In this document: positions 47,996-57,310 of the stretch, piece by piece
How positions within the stretch are numbered: position 1 is the first letter of the stretch
Layout: each line of letters begins with the position of its first letter
Assembly: GCF_001458395.1 (NCBI RefSeq)
Contig: NZ_CYSR01000021.1
Location: 310,001-374,000, forward strand
Origin: Leisingera aquaemixtae
GTDB lineage: Bacteria; Pseudomonadota; Alphaproteobacteria; Rhodobacterales; Rhodobacteraceae
Length of the DNA: 64,000 nucleotides
Reading direction: 5' to 3'
Program-made: the position numbers and the translations under genes
The notes under the pieces: model-generated
What the model saw: only the letters and a program-made list of their open reading frames with translations
Told to the model about the DNA's origin: nothing
Database searches by the model: none

Positions 47996-50320
47996 GTGCC
48001 TTCATTCTCGAGCACCCTGGAACAGGCCATTCACGCAGCGCTGGCGCTGGCGAATGAACGCCGTCATGAATTCGCAACCCTGGAACATCTGCTTCTGGCC
48101 CTGATCGACGAGCCCGACGCGGCCCGCGTGATGCGCGCCTGCAGCGTTGACCTGACCGAATTGCGCTCCTCCCTGGTGGAATTCGTGGATGAGGATCTTG
48201 CCAATCTGGTCACCGATATCGACGGATCGGAGGCGGTGCCGACCGCCGCCTTCCAGCGCGTCATTCAGCGCGCCGCGATCCATGTGCAAAGCTCCGGCCG
48301 CACTGAGGTAACGGGGGCGAATGTGCTGGTCGCCATCTTTGCCGAACGCGAAAGCGACGCCGCCTACTTCCTGCAGGACCAGGAGATGACCCGTTACGAC
48401 GCGGTGAACTTCATCGCCCATGGCGTTGCCAAGGACCCGGCCTACGGGGAATCCCGCCCGGTGACCGGCGCGACGGAGCAGGAAGAGGACAACCTGACCA
48501 CCGCGCCCGAAGGCGAAAAGAAGGAGTCGGCGCTGGCCAAGTACTGCGTAGACTTGAACGCCAAATCCCGCAAAGGCGACATCGATCCGCTGATCGGCCG
48601 CGACCCGGAAGTGGAGCGCTGCATCCAGGTGCTGTGCCGCCGCCGCAAGAACAACCCGCTGCTGGTGGGCGACCCCGGCGTCGGCAAGACCGCGATTGCG
48701 GAAGGCCTGGCGCGCAAGATCGTCCAGGGCGAAGTGCCGGATGTTCTGTCGGAAACCACCATCTATTCGCTCGACATGGGCGCGCTCTTGGCGGGCACCC
48801 GCTACCGCGGCGATTTCGAGGAGCGGCTGAAGGCCGTGGTCTCCGAGCTGGAGGACCACCCGGACGCGGTGCTGTTCATCGACGAGATCCACACCGTGAT
48901 CGGTGCCGGCGCCACCTCCGGCGGCGCGATGGATGCGTCGAACCTGCTGAAACCTGCGCTGCAGGGCGGCAAGCTGCGCACCATGGGCTCCACCACCTAC
49001 AAGGAGTTCCGCCAGCACTTCGAAAAGGACCGCGCGCTCTCCCGCCGGTTCCAGAAGATCGACGTGAACGAGCCGACGGTCGAGGACTCGATCGAGATCC
49101 TGAAAGGGCTGAAACCCTATTTCGAAGAGCATCACGGCATCAAGTTCACCGGCGATGCGATCAAATCCGCAGTTGAACTGTCGGCGCGTTACATCAACGA
49201 CCGCAAGCTGCCGGACAAGGCCATCGACGTCATTGACGAGGCCGGCGCCGCGCAGCATCTGGTCATCGAAAGCAAGCGCCGCAAGACCATTGGCGTCAAG
49301 GAGATCGAGGCCGTGGTGGCGAAGATCGCGCGCATCCCGCCCAAGAACGTCTCCAAGGACGATGCCGAGGTGCTGAAGGACCTGGAGAAATCGCTGAAGC
49401 GCGTGGTTTTTGGCCAGGACGATGCGATCACCGCATTGTCGAGCGCGATCAAGCTGGCCCGGGCCGGCCTGCGCGAGCCTGAGAAACCGATCGGCAACTA
49501 CCTGTTTGCAGGCCCCACCGGCGTCGGCAAGACCGAGGTTGCCAAGCAGCTGGCGGACCAGCTGGGTGTGGAACTGCTGCGGTTCGATATGTCGGAATAC
49601 ATGGAGAAACACGCGGTCTCCCGCCTGATCGGCGCACCGCCGGGCTATGTCGGGTTCGACCAGGGCGGCCTGCTGACCGATGGTGTCGATCAGCATCCGC
49701 ACTGCGTGCTGCTGCTGGATGAGATCGAGAAGGCACATCCGGATGTCTACAACATCCTGCTGCAGGTGATGGACAACGGCCAGCTGACCGATCACAACGG
49801 CCGCACCGTGAACTTCCGCAACGTGATCCTGATCATGACCTCCAACGCGGGCGCCTCCGAACAGGCGAAGGCCGCCATCGGCTTTGGCCGCGACCGCCGC
49901 GAGGGCGAGGATACCGCCGCCATCGAGCGCACCTTCACGCCGGAGTTCCGCAACCGCCTGGATGCGGTGATCTCCTTCGCGCCGCTCGGCAAGGAAGTGA
50001 TCCTGCAGGTGGTCGAGAAGTTCGTCCTGCAGCTGGAAGCGCAGCTGATGGACCGCAACGTCTCGATCGAGCTCACCCGCAAGGCGGCCGAATGGCTGGC
50101 CGACAAGGGCTATGACGACCGCATGGGCGCGCGCCCGCTGGGCCGGGTCATCCAGGAGCACATCAAGAAGCCGCTGGCAGAGGAGTTGCTGTTCGGCAAG
50201 CTGACCAAGGGCGGCGTCGTCAAGGTCGGCATCAAGGACGGCAAGCTGGATCTGCGCCTGGAGGGTCCGGGCAAGCCGCGGATTTCCGGCGACCGGCCGC
50301 CGCTGCTGACCGCGGACTGA
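47996..50320 (+). CDS. clpA: ATP-dependent Clp protease ATP-binding subunit ClpA
   Basis: 774 residues from the GTG at 47996, with GAGGAGC 5 bases upstream. N-terminal Clp repeat domain (LEQAIHAALALANERRHEF), then AAA-1 with Walker A LVGDPGVGKTAIAEGLA and Walker B VLFIDEIHTV, and AAA-2 with FAGPTGVGKTEVAKQLA and LLLDEIEKAHPDVYNILLQ. It unfolds substrates and feeds ClpP. No clpS is directly upstream here; gloB precedes it. Its stop and the next ATG overlap by one base (TGATG). Confidence 0.96.
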   Translation: MPSFSSTLEQAIHAALALANERRHEFATLEHLLLALIDEPDAARVMRACSVDLTELRSSLVEFVDEDLANLVTDIDGSEAVPTAAFQRVIQRAAIHVQSSGRTEVTGANVLVAIFAERESDAAYFLQDQEMTRYDAVNFIAHGVAKDPAYGESRPVTGATEQEEDNLTTAPEGEKKESALAKYCVDLNAKSRKGDIDPLIGRDPEVERCIQVLCRRRKNNPLLVGDPGVGKTAIAEGLARKIVQGEVPDVLSETTIYSLDMGALLAGTRYRGDFEERLKAVVSELEDHPDAVLFIDEIHTVIGAGATSGGAMDASNLLKPALQGGKLRTMGSTTYKEFRQHFEKDRALSRRFQKIDVNEPTVEDSIEILKGLKPYFEEHHGIKFTGDAIKSAVELSARYINDRKLPDKAIDVIDEAGAAQHLVIESKRRKTIGVKEIEAVVAKIARIPPKNVSKDDAEVLKDLEKSLKRVVFGQDDAITALSSAIKLARAGLREPEKPIGNYLFAGPTGVGKTEVAKQLADQLGVELLRFDMSEYMEKHAVSRLIGAPPGYVGFDQGGLLTDGVDQHPHCVLLLDEIEKAHPDVYNILLQVMDNGQLTDHNGRTVNFRNVILIMTSNAGASEQAKAAIGFGRDRREGEDTAAIERTFTPEFRNRLDAVISFAPLGKEVILQVVEKFVLQLEAQLMDRNVSIELTRKAAEWLADKGYDDRMGARPLGRVIQEHIKKPLAEELLFGKLTKGGVVKVGIKDGKLDLRLEGPGKPRISGDRPPLLTAD

Positions 50321-51297
50321 TGCGCCCTGCCGGGCTGCTGATCGCTATATCGCTCGCCGCGCCCGCCGCGGCGGGCGATTTTCGTTTGCAGTTCCCGCTG
50401 GATTGCACCTTGGGCCAGGACTGCCACATCCAGCAGTTCGTGGACCATGACCCGGGCCCCGGGGCCGCGGATTTCACCTGCGGCACGCTCAGCTATGAAG
50501 GCCACAAGGGCACGGACATCGCCCTGCCCTATCTGTCGGACATGCGGGCCGGCGCCACGGTCCGCGCCGCCGCGGATGGCGTGGTTCTGGGCACCCGCAA
50601 CAGCATGCCGGATCAGTATGCGACTGCGGAAAATGCCGCCGCCATCGACGGCAAGGAGTGCGGCAACGGCGTCGTGCTGCAGCACGGCGGCGGCTGGGAA
50701 ACCCAGTATTGCCACATGAAGCGCGGCTCGATCCAAGTCCAGAGCGGCATGAAGGTCAAGGCCGGCGATGCCTTGGGTGAAGTCGGCCTGTCCGGCAAGA
50801 CCGAATTCCCGCATCTGCATCTGTCTGTGCGCAAGGACGGTGCGGTGGTGGATCCCTTTGCGCCGGACAGCACCGGCACCTGCGGCGCTGCCGCTGGCCC
50901 GTCGCTGTGGGCCGATCCGCCGGATTACCGGCCCGGCGGGGTGCTGGGCGCAGGCTTCAGCACCGCCATTCCCGAATACCAGGCGGTCAAGGATGGCACC
51001 GCCGGCCAGGCGCCGCTGGCCGCGGATGCGCCAGCCTTTGTGTTCTGGGCCTATGCCTTCGGCGGCCAGGCGGGCGACACGCTGGAACTGACGGTGACCG
51101 GTCCCGAAGGCGCGTTTGTGAGCCGCCGCGACGCGCTGGAAAAGGATCAGGCGCAGTTCTTCCGCGCCACCGGCCGCCGTCTGCGCGGCGCATCCTGGCC
51201 TGCGGGGCATTACACCGGCACGGCGCGGCTGCTGCGCGGCGGCAGCGAGGTGGACAGTTTCAGCAGCAGCATGACGCTTGCGGACGCCCCGCAGTAA
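50320..51297 (+). CDS. M23 family metallopeptidase, exported
   Basis: 325 residues. Signal peptide MRPAGLLIAISLAAPAAAG. LytM-type zinc motifs are HKGTDIALP (His and Asp) near residue 62 and HLHLSV near residue 166. Such enzymes cut or bind peptidoglycan cross-links in the periplasm. Four or more Cys (CTLGQDCHIQ, FTCGTL, KECGNG, QYCHMK) suggest disulfides. The C-terminal 130 residues form a beta-rich extra domain. The one-base overlap with clpA suggests read-through from that gene. Confidence 0.88.
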   Translation: MRPAGLLIAISLAAPAAAGDFRLQFPLDCTLGQDCHIQQFVDHDPGPGAADFTCGTLSYEGHKGTDIALPYLSDMRAGATVRAAADGVVLGTRNSMPDQYATAENAAAIDGKECGNGVVLQHGGGWETQYCHMKRGSIQVQSGMKVKAGDALGEVGLSGKTEFPHLHLSVRKDGAVVDPFAPDSTGTCGAAAGPSLWADPPDYRPGGVLGAGFSTAIPEYQAVKDGTAGQAPLAADAPAFVFWAYAFGGQAGDTLELTVTGPEGAFVSRRDALEKDQAQFFRATGRRLRGASWPAGHYTGTARLLRGGSEVDSFSSSMTLADAPQ

Positions 51298-51661
51298 CGT
51301 GTTCCGTATCACGGCACCGCATCTGCAGGGGCAGCAGCCCCGGCAGATGCGCGGCCCAACGGGCGCGGACGCCCCGCAGGGGCGGCCTGGCGCCGGGCGG
51401 GAGCGCGCCGGAAACCGGCGCAGAGGCTGCACCGCGCAAACTGTTTTCCTTCAAAAGTTGATAACTCCCGCAGCCGCAATAGTTTTAAAAGAGCCCTACT
51501 GCCCGGTGGGGCAGCAACCCGTGTGTAACTAGTAGCTTGTCTCCAATAGTGAAGCGGGTTGCACCTCCCGCCGGCGGCAGCGGCGCAGCCCTCTGGGCGG
51601 GCCACGGGCGCCAGCCGCAGCGCGGCGCCGTTCCGCAAAGCTGCTGCCGGGTTCTGCCGGG
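51298..51661. other. Convergent intergenic region with strong hairpins
   Basis: 364 bases between convergent genes and no gene recognised. A long stem at 51319-51350 (GCATCTGC and GCAGATGC arms, then GGGGC / GCCCC) should end the M23 transcript. An AT-rich stretch at 51437-51555 with a CTGCCC / GGGCAG hairpin near 51499-51514 is unlike its surroundings and could encode a small RNA. Confidence 0.5.
51319..51350 (+). terminator. Strong bipartite hairpin after the M23 gene
   Basis: GCATCTGC A GGGGC AGCA GCCCC G GCAGATGC; no T-tract. It lies 21 bases after the stop. Confidence 0.55.
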
Positions 51662-53503
51662 TTACTTCTCGGTGAATTTCAGCTCAATCCGCCGGTTCTG
51701 GGCGCGCGCGTCCGGCGTGTCCGCAGAGTTCACCGGCTGGTACTCGCCAAAACCGTTGGCCGCCAGCCGCGAGGGGGGCACCCCCAGCGCCTCCACCATG
51801 TAGCGCACCACCGACAGCGCCCGCCCCTGGCTGAGCTCCCAGTTGTCGCTAAATTTCGGATGCGCGACCAGGGGCGTGTCATCGGTATGGCCGTCCACCC
51901 GGATGATCCAGCTGATCTCCGGCGGGATCGCTGCCACCACGCTTTGCAGGATCGACACCACCTTGGCGATCTCCACCTTGCCCTCGGACGACAGGGTGGC
52001 GCTACCGGGTGCAAACAGCACCTCGGAGGCAAAGACAAAGCGGTCGCCCTGGATGCGGACGCCCTCCTGGGTGCCCAGAAGATCGCGCAGACGGCCAAAG
52101 AACTCCGACCGGTAGCGCTCCAGATCCTGCGCCTTGCTGGCCAGCGCCGCGGTTTCGGCTTCCAGCCGCTTGCGCTCCTGCTCTTCCAGCAGCCGCCGCC
52201 TGCGCTCCTCTGACGCGGCGCGGGCGAGGGCTGCGTTCAGGTCCTGGCCCAGGTTCTGCAGCTGCACCTGCTGCGCGGCGTCGCGGGACTGGTAATCGTC
52301 CAGAATGGCCTGCAAGCCGCCCAGCTGCTCGCGCAGCGCTGCCACCTGCTGGTTCAGCAGCGCGGTTTCGCGGCGGGCGTCCTCTGACACCGCCTTCTCC
52401 TGCGAGAGCGCCTGCCGCGCCTGGGCCAGCAGGGCTGCGCGTTCTTCGGCACGGCTCATCTGCTCAGCGGCGCCGGCCTCCGCCGTCTCCTGCGCGGCGG
52501 CTGCCGCCAGCAGCCGCTGGCGCAGCACGTCCAGCTCGCTGGCCTGGGTGTCCGCCGCGGCCAGAGCCGCCCTGGCCTCGGCCAGCTCTGCCGCCAGCCG
52601 TCCGGCCTCAGCATCAGAACCGGCGCGGGCCGTTTCCAGTTCAGAGAGCTGCGCATCCAGCTGCTTCTTTGCGGCTTCGGCCGCGGCCAGCAGGGTCAGC
52701 GTGTCTTCCGCCTCCTGCCGCTGCGCCTCCAGCGCCAGGGTCATGGCGGTCAGCTCCGCATCTGCCGATTGCAGCTTTTCGCGCAGGGCTTGAGCGGCTG
52801 CGGCCTGCACCATCCGGGCCGCTTCCTCCGCGCTCAGCTGCTCCTGCAGGCCCGCGATTTCCTTTGAATTTGCCGCCTCCTCTGCCTCAAGGCTGGCGAT
52901 CAGCGCCTCCATCGCCTCGCGCTCGGCTGCCGCCAGCCGGGCGGCTTCGGTCTGGGCATCTATCTCGCCGCGGGCCTGCGCCAGCGCCAGGTTCAGCGCC
53001 TCCTGCTCGCTCAGCAATGTGTCGCGGGCGGCCTCCAGGCGTTGGCGTTCGGCGCTCAGATCCGCCACCCGCGCCTCAGCCGCGTCGCGGCTGGCGATCA
53101 GGGCGGCCACCTGCGCCTCAAAACTGGTGATGCGGCTGGCGGCCTCGGCCAAGTCACCGGCCTGGCGGTCGCGTTCGGCGGTCAGCGCGGAGATCAGCCC
53201 GCGGGCCTGCGCCAGATCCTGTTCAGCAGTGTTGAGAGTCGACGTCAGCGCCCCCAGCCGGGCGTTCAGGCGGCTGTTCTCGCGTTCCTCCAGCCCCAGC
53301 GCGGAGGCCAGCGCGCTGACTTCGGCGGAGAGCTCATCCAGCTGGCTTTCCTGACCGGTGATGGTTTCGCGCAGCACGAATTGCACCACCATGAAGATGG
53401 TCAGCACAAACATCAGAACCAGCAGCAGCCCGGTCATCGCATCGACAAACCCGGGCCAGATCGAGGCCTGGAACCGTTGTCCTGTGCGCCGGGAGAGGGC
53501 CAT
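51662..53503 (-). CDS. MotB/OmpA-domain protein with very long coiled coil
   Basis: 613 residues. One N-terminal membrane segment FVDAMTGLLLVLMFVLTIFM with an Asp at residue 21, where MotB and ZorB carry the proton-binding Asp. From about residue 50 to 470 it is nearly all Ala/Glu/Gln/Arg heptads, a coiled coil of unusual length. The OmpA-like peptidoglycan-binding domain is C-terminal: HTDDTPL, NWELSQGRALSVVRYMVEALGV, NGFGEYQPV, AQNRRIELKF. It starts 3 bases after the stop of the MotA-like gene, so they form a stator unit. The system it powers is unknown. Confidence 0.85.
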   Translation of the reverse strand: MALSRRTGQRFQASIWPGFVDAMTGLLLVLMFVLTIFMVVQFVLRETITGQESQLDELSAEVSALASALGLEERENSRLNARLGALTSTLNTAEQDLAQARGLISALTAERDRQAGDLAEAASRITSFEAQVAALIASRDAAEARVADLSAERQRLEAARDTLLSEQEALNLALAQARGEIDAQTEAARLAAAEREAMEALIASLEAEEAANSKEIAGLQEQLSAEEAARMVQAAAAQALREKLQSADAELTAMTLALEAQRQEAEDTLTLLAAAEAAKKQLDAQLSELETARAGSDAEAGRLAAELAEARAALAAADTQASELDVLRQRLLAAAAAQETAEAGAAEQMSRAEERAALLAQARQALSQEKAVSEDARRETALLNQQVAALREQLGGLQAILDDYQSRDAAQQVQLQNLGQDLNAALARAASEERRRRLLEEQERKRLEAETAALASKAQDLERYRSEFFGRLRDLLGTQEGVRIQGDRFVFASEVLFAPGSATLSSEGKVEIAKVVSILQSVVAAIPPEISWIIRVDGHTDDTPLVAHPKFSDNWELSQGRALSVVRYMVEALGVPPSRLAANGFGEYQPVNSADTPDARAQNRRIELKFTEK

Positions 53504-53506
53504 CGG

Positions 53507-54697
53507 TTACTCCCCCGCGTCCCGGCCCGGCAGACCGCCGCGCGACAGGCCGCGCGGGCGGGCAAAGGCCTTGATCATCAGGTCGATGTCCTTGCGCAGC
53601 TCGGCCAGGCTTTCCTGGCGGCCTGCGGAAATTTCTTCGAGGATGCGCAGCATCTGCACGTCGATCGAGCGCAGCCGCATCCGGCTTTCGGCGTCGATCG
53701 CCCCCTGCTCTCCTTGCGCGCGCAAGATTTCCGTCAGGGCCTCCTGCCCGACCGCCACCCGGTCCAGCGCCGCGGTGATGGTGCCGGTCTGGTCCTGACG
53801 GCGGTTCATTTCCTGAATGGTGTCCACCAGGTCGCTCAGCTTTTGATCCACCGCCGCGCGGCCTTCGGAGGTTTCGGCAAACATCGCCTGCAGCGCGTCC
53901 ATCTGTTCGGCCATGTTATCAAGCACCTGGGACACCACGCCGCTGTCCCCGGCGCCGTCCTCGCCGGAGGAGAAGCTGACCCGGGTGATCGAGGAGAGCC
54001 ATTCCTCCAGCTCGCGGTAGAAGCGGTTCTGGCCGTGGCCTGCGAACAGCTCCAACAGGCCCACGATCAGCGAGCCGGCCAGACCCAGCAGCGAGGAGGC
54101 AAAGGCCACGCCCATGCCGCCCAGCTGCGCCTCAAGGCCGGTCATCAGGCGGTTGAAGACAGACAGGCCTTCTTCGCCCTCCTGCGGTGCCAGGCTGCGG
54201 ATGGTGTCAACGACGGCGGGAACAGTGGTGGCCAGGCCATAAAAGGTGCCCAGAAGACCGAGGAAGATCAGCAGGTTGACAATGTAGCGGGTGATCTCGC
54301 GGTCTTCGTCGATGCGGCTGGCGACGGAGTCCAGTATGGAGCGGGTCGAGGCGGAGCCCAGCTGCATCCGGGCGCTGCGCGTTGCCAGCAGCGAGGCCAA
54401 AGGCGCCAGTATCGACGGCGGGCGGCGGTGCTCCTGATTGTCGCCTGCGGCGAAGCGTTCGATCCAGCGCACCGAGCCAATGAGCTGCACCACCTGCCAG
54501 AAACAGGCCAGCACCCCGATCACAAACACAAAGACGATGAAGCCGTTGAGCCAGGGGTTGGCCTGGAACACCGGCAGCACCCGCGGCAGCGCCACAAAGG
54601 CGCCAAAGCCCGAGAGCCCAAGTGCGATCAGCATCATGATGATCTGCCGCACCGGCTGGGAGAATTGCGGCCGGGTTTTGCGGTCTGGCTGCGCCAT
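53507..54697 (-). CDS. MotA/ExbB/TolQ-like proton channel protein
   Basis: 396 residues from the ATG at 54697 with CAGGAG upstream. Membrane segments: IIMMLIALGLSGFGAFVALP, FIVFVFVIGVLACFWQVVQL, then YIVNLLIFLGLLGTFYGLA and MGVAFASSLLGLAGSLIVGL, the last two with the MotA/ExbB channel pattern. The C-terminal 150 residues are a cytoplasmic helical tail. With the next gene it forms a MotA-MotB type pair. No flagellar, tol or zor genes are adjacent. Confidence 0.85.
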   Translation of the reverse strand: MAQPDRKTRPQFSQPVRQIIMMLIALGLSGFGAFVALPRVLPVFQANPWLNGFIVFVFVIGVLACFWQVVQLIGSVRWIERFAAGDNQEHRRPPSILAPLASLLATRSARMQLGSASTRSILDSVASRIDEDREITRYIVNLLIFLGLLGTFYGLATTVPAVVDTIRSLAPQEGEEGLSVFNRLMTGLEAQLGGMGVAFASSLLGLAGSLIVGLLELFAGHGQNRFYRELEEWLSSITRVSFSSGEDGAGDSGVVSQVLDNMAEQMDALQAMFAETSEGRAAVDQKLSDLVDTIQEMNRRQDQTGTITAALDRVAVGQEALTEILRAQGEQGAIDAESRMRLRSIDVQMLRILEEISAGRQESLAELRKDIDLMIKAFARPRGLSRGGLPGRDAGE

Positions 54698-54775
54698 ACG
54701 TCTTGGCTCCTGACACTTTTGACTGCTCTTATTGCGTTCGCAGCCTATAAGCAAAGTGTCAGAAGCGCCAAGGCT

Positions 54776-55306
54776 TTATGCGGTGATTTCCCGCACCCGG
54801 CCGGCCAGCCAGTCCAGATCGTTGTCGTGCAGACCGATCTCGGCCAGATGCTCGGCGGTGTTGTAGAGGTATTCGGTGTTGGGGCCGCGCCCGCCGACCG
54901 CATGGGCGATGATCTGGGCTTGCTCTTCAAGGCTGAGACCGCCGCAATACTGCACGTGGTGCGGGTCGATCACATAGGTCACTGCGGTGACCACGGAGCC
55001 ATCCGCCAGCTCCACCTGCAGATCGCGCTCCAGATAGGCGGAGGAAATCAGCTCGCGCTCACGCAGTTCCGCCAGGGTCTGCTCTTCGTGACCGGCTTCG
55101 ACCGCCAGCGCGATCCCCTTGCAGTGCGCGTCTTCGACGGCATCCAGCGCCAGCACCAGGCCCGGCTTTTCCTCGCTGCCGCGGTGATGGATCGAGGACA
55201 TGCAGAAGGAGCGTGCATAGCCGTGCAGCACCGCAACCTCGCGCCGGGCCACCGGGAAACCGGGGTTCCAAAGAAGTGATCCGTATCCGAATACCCACAT
55301 GGTCAT
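54776..55306 (-). CDS. Gamma-glutamylcyclotransferase (ChaC-like)
   Basis: 176 residues from the ATG at 55306; ATG 55300 is an alternative. The fold-defining N-terminal motif is WVFGYGSLLWNPGF, which binds glutamyl substrates; RSFCMSSIHHRGSEEKPGLVLALD is the ChaC-type segment. SYLERDLQVE carries the Glu used in catalysis. It is likely to degrade glutathione to oxoproline and Cys-Gly in the cytoplasm. It is divergent from the DUF2125 gene. Confidence 0.85.
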   Translation of the reverse strand: MTMWVFGYGSLLWNPGFPVARREVAVLHGYARSFCMSSIHHRGSEEKPGLVLALDAVEDAHCKGIALAVEAGHEEQTLAELRERELISSAYLERDLQVELADGSVVTAVTYVIDPHHVQYCGGLSLEEQAQIIAHAVGGRGPNTEYLYNTAEHLAEIGLHDNDLDWLAGRVREITA

Positions 55307-55373
55307 GTCGTCTGGCCCTTTTTGCTGCCCCCCTATAAACAGCAATCCTGTTGCGGACAAAAGAGGCTATCCG

Positions 55374-56372
55374 ATGCGCCTGGCAAAACTGCTGATGGCC
55401 GCTCTGGCGGTGTGGAGCCTGTACTGGGCGGCGGCGGCCTGGGGGCTGCGCACGGGGATCGAAAGCTGGTTTTCCCAGCAGGAGCGGCAGGGCTGGCAGG
55501 CAGAACACTCCGGACTGGAAACCAGCGGCTACCCGCTGCGGCACCAGACCCGGATCAGCCGCCCTGCCCTGGCGGATCCGCGCACCGGCACCGCCTGGCG
55601 GGCGGACTGGCTGGAGCTGGACAGCCCTGCCGCATGGCCCGGGCGGCTGGAGCTGCATTTCCCGGCGACGGCGCAGCGGCTGTCCTATTTCGACCGCACC
55701 GCGGTGATCACCGCAGAGGGATTGCAGGCCAGCCTGCATCTGAAGCCCGGGGCGGCGCTGGAACTGGAACAGCTGGCCGCCGTTGCCGGCGGCTGGCAGA
55801 TCGAGCGCGGCGGCGAAACGGTGCTGAGCGGCACGGCGCTGGACCTGCGCATGGTGCAAACGGACAGCCCTGAGACCTACCGGATCACCGCCGGCGCCCA
55901 GGAGTTTGCGCCGCGCGCGGCCTGGCGGCGGCTGCTGGCGGCCAGCGCGCCGCTGCCGGAGCGGTTTGATACGCTGGCGCTGGAGATGACGGTGGGTTTT
56001 GACGCCTCCTGGGACCGGTCAGCGCTCGAACAACGGCGGCCGCAGCCGCGCCGGATTGACCTGAAACTGGCTGACGCCCGCTGGGGCGATCTGCGGCTGA
56101 AGGCAACGGGCGCGCTGACGGTGGACGAAGAGGGGCTGCCCGCGGGGGAAATTGCGCTGCAGGCGGAGAACTGGCGCGGGCTGGTGCTGATGGCCGAACG
56201 CACCGGCGCGCTGCCGCCCGCCCTGCGCGGCACGGTGGAGCGGGTGCTGGGCCTGCTGGCAGAGACCAGCGGCAATCCCCGGGACCTCGACATCGCCCTG
56301 GGGTTCCGGGACGGTTATGTCACGCTTGGCCCGCTGCCCCTGGGCCATGCGCCGCGGCTGATCATCCGCTGA
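55374..56372 (+). CDS. DUF2125 family exported protein
   Basis: 332 residues. N-terminal signal anchor MRLAKLLMAALAVWSLYWAA, then RTGIESWFSQQERQGWQAEH and ETSGYPLRHQTRIS, hallmark of DUF2125. The rest is beta-rich (SGTALDLRMV, LAALEMTVGF-like strands), similar in character to AsmA-type envelope proteins. The function is unknown. AAGAGG lies before the ATG. Confidence 0.8.
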   Translation: MRLAKLLMAALAVWSLYWAAAAWGLRTGIESWFSQQERQGWQAEHSGLETSGYPLRHQTRISRPALADPRTGTAWRADWLELDSPAAWPGRLELHFPATAQRLSYFDRTAVITAEGLQASLHLKPGAALELEQLAAVAGGWQIERGGETVLSGTALDLRMVQTDSPETYRITAGAQEFAPRAAWRRLLAASAPLPERFDTLALEMTVGFDASWDRSALEQRRPQPRRIDLKLADARWGDLRLKATGALTVDEEGLPAGEIALQAENWRGLVLMAERTGALPPALRGTVERVLGLLAETSGNPRDLDIALGFRDGYVTLGPLPLGHAPRLIIR

Positions 56373-56409
56373 CCATGCGCCCGCCAGCAGCCTGCGCGGC
56401 GCTGGCAAG

Positions 56410-56465
56410 GGCGGGATCCTGCGAGGCTCTGCCTCGCGCTCCGGGATATTTCCGGCCAGAAGAAC
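56410..56465 (+). repeat. Roseobacter-type interspersed repeat, copy 2
   Basis: GCGAGGCTCTGCCTCGC hairpin, CCGGGATATTTCCGGCCAGA and AGAA. The core matches copies 1 and 3; it lies between convergent genes. Confidence 0.7.
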
Positions 56466-56491
56466 ACGGGACGCCCGGCAGGCCCGAACCC

Positions 56492-57310
56492 TTAGCGGCA
56501 GTAGGAGCCGCCGCGGTGGCGGGCGATGTCCAGATGGAAGTGGTCCTTGTGGTAACGGTCGGCCTCAGGCCCCAGCACGGTGCCGAAGGGGCCGCAGGCG
56601 GCGCGCCAGATTTTTTTCAGCTTTTTGCGCGTCTTGCGCTTTTGCCAGCCGTGCAGGACGGTGATGGTCTCGCCGCTGGCAAGGGTGAAGCCGGAAATGT
56701 CGATCGCCCGGCCCCTGCCGTGTTCCGAGATTTTGGCGCCCGGGCGGTTGTTGCGGGTGCGGCAGGCGTAATGGGCCGCGACCCGCAGGCCTACGACCTT
56801 GTTGCGGCGCCCGAAGGCGGTTTCGACCTCGCGGTTGATCCAGGTCTTCAGCGCCCGGGCGGTGTTGCAGGTCATCAGCGATGTCTGGCTGAGGCGGGCC
56901 CCGGCAATTTCGCGCACCCGCACCGCGTCCTTGACGCCGCAGCCGGGCAGTGCGCCGGAGACGTGACCCGCATCATCGCCCTGAATGTCGATATCGCCGC
57001 AGACCGACCCCTGGCGGCGCTGGCGGCGCTTGAACAGAACCTGCTCTGCCAGGCTGTCAGGGCGCGCGAAGGGCACCAGGGAATCTCCGGGGGCCAGCAG
57101 CGGCAGGCCGGCAGGGCGGGCCGCTGCCGCCAGGCGCTGCTCGGATTGCGGGCGGGCGGCCGGGCGCATGCCGGGCACCGGTGCCAGGGCGGCCGCCAGC
57201 CCCGCGCCTGCTGCCGGGCGTTCGGGTGGCTCCAGCGAAGCGTCCGGCGTTGCGGCCTGCGCGGCGCCGCCAAACAAGCCCGCCAGGATCAGCACGCCCG
57301 CCCGGATCAT
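56492..57310 (-). CDS. Extensin-like domain exported protein
   Basis: 272 residues with a signal peptide ([19 protein letters not shown]) and a Pro/Ala-rich linker. The C-terminal extensin-like domain is related to D-Ala-D-Ala carboxypeptidases of the VanY/Hedgehog fold: MTCNTARALKTWI, AAHYACRTRNNRPGAKISEHGRGRAIDISGF holds the SxHxxGxAxD metal motif, and KDHFHLD the second His. A peptidoglycan amidase or carboxypeptidase role is likely. Its ATG overlaps the tyrA stop by four bases. Confidence 0.82.
   Translation of the reverse strand: MIRAGVLILAGLFGGAAQAATPDASLEPPERPAAGAGLAAALAPVPGMRPAARPQSEQRLAAAARPAGLPLLAPGDSLVPFARPDSLAEQVLFKRRQRRQGSVCGDIDIQGDDAGHVSGALPGCGVKDAVRVREIAGARLSQTSLMTCNTARALKTWINREVETAFGRRNKVVGLRVAAHYACRTRNNRPGAKISEHGRGRAIDISGFTLASGETITVLHGWQKRKTRKKLKKIWRAACGPFGTVLGPEADRYHKDHFHLDIARHRGGSYCR

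Noticed and set aside
51662..54697. Zorya defence system (ZorAB-like)
   Set aside because: Only a MotA/MotB-like pair is present; ZorC, ZorD and ZorE are absent, and the neighbouring genes are housekeeping.
53042..55279. A plus-strand open frame across the MotA/MotB-like genes
   Set aside because: Crosses two real minus-strand genes and the ChaC gene; composition is that of a shadow frame.
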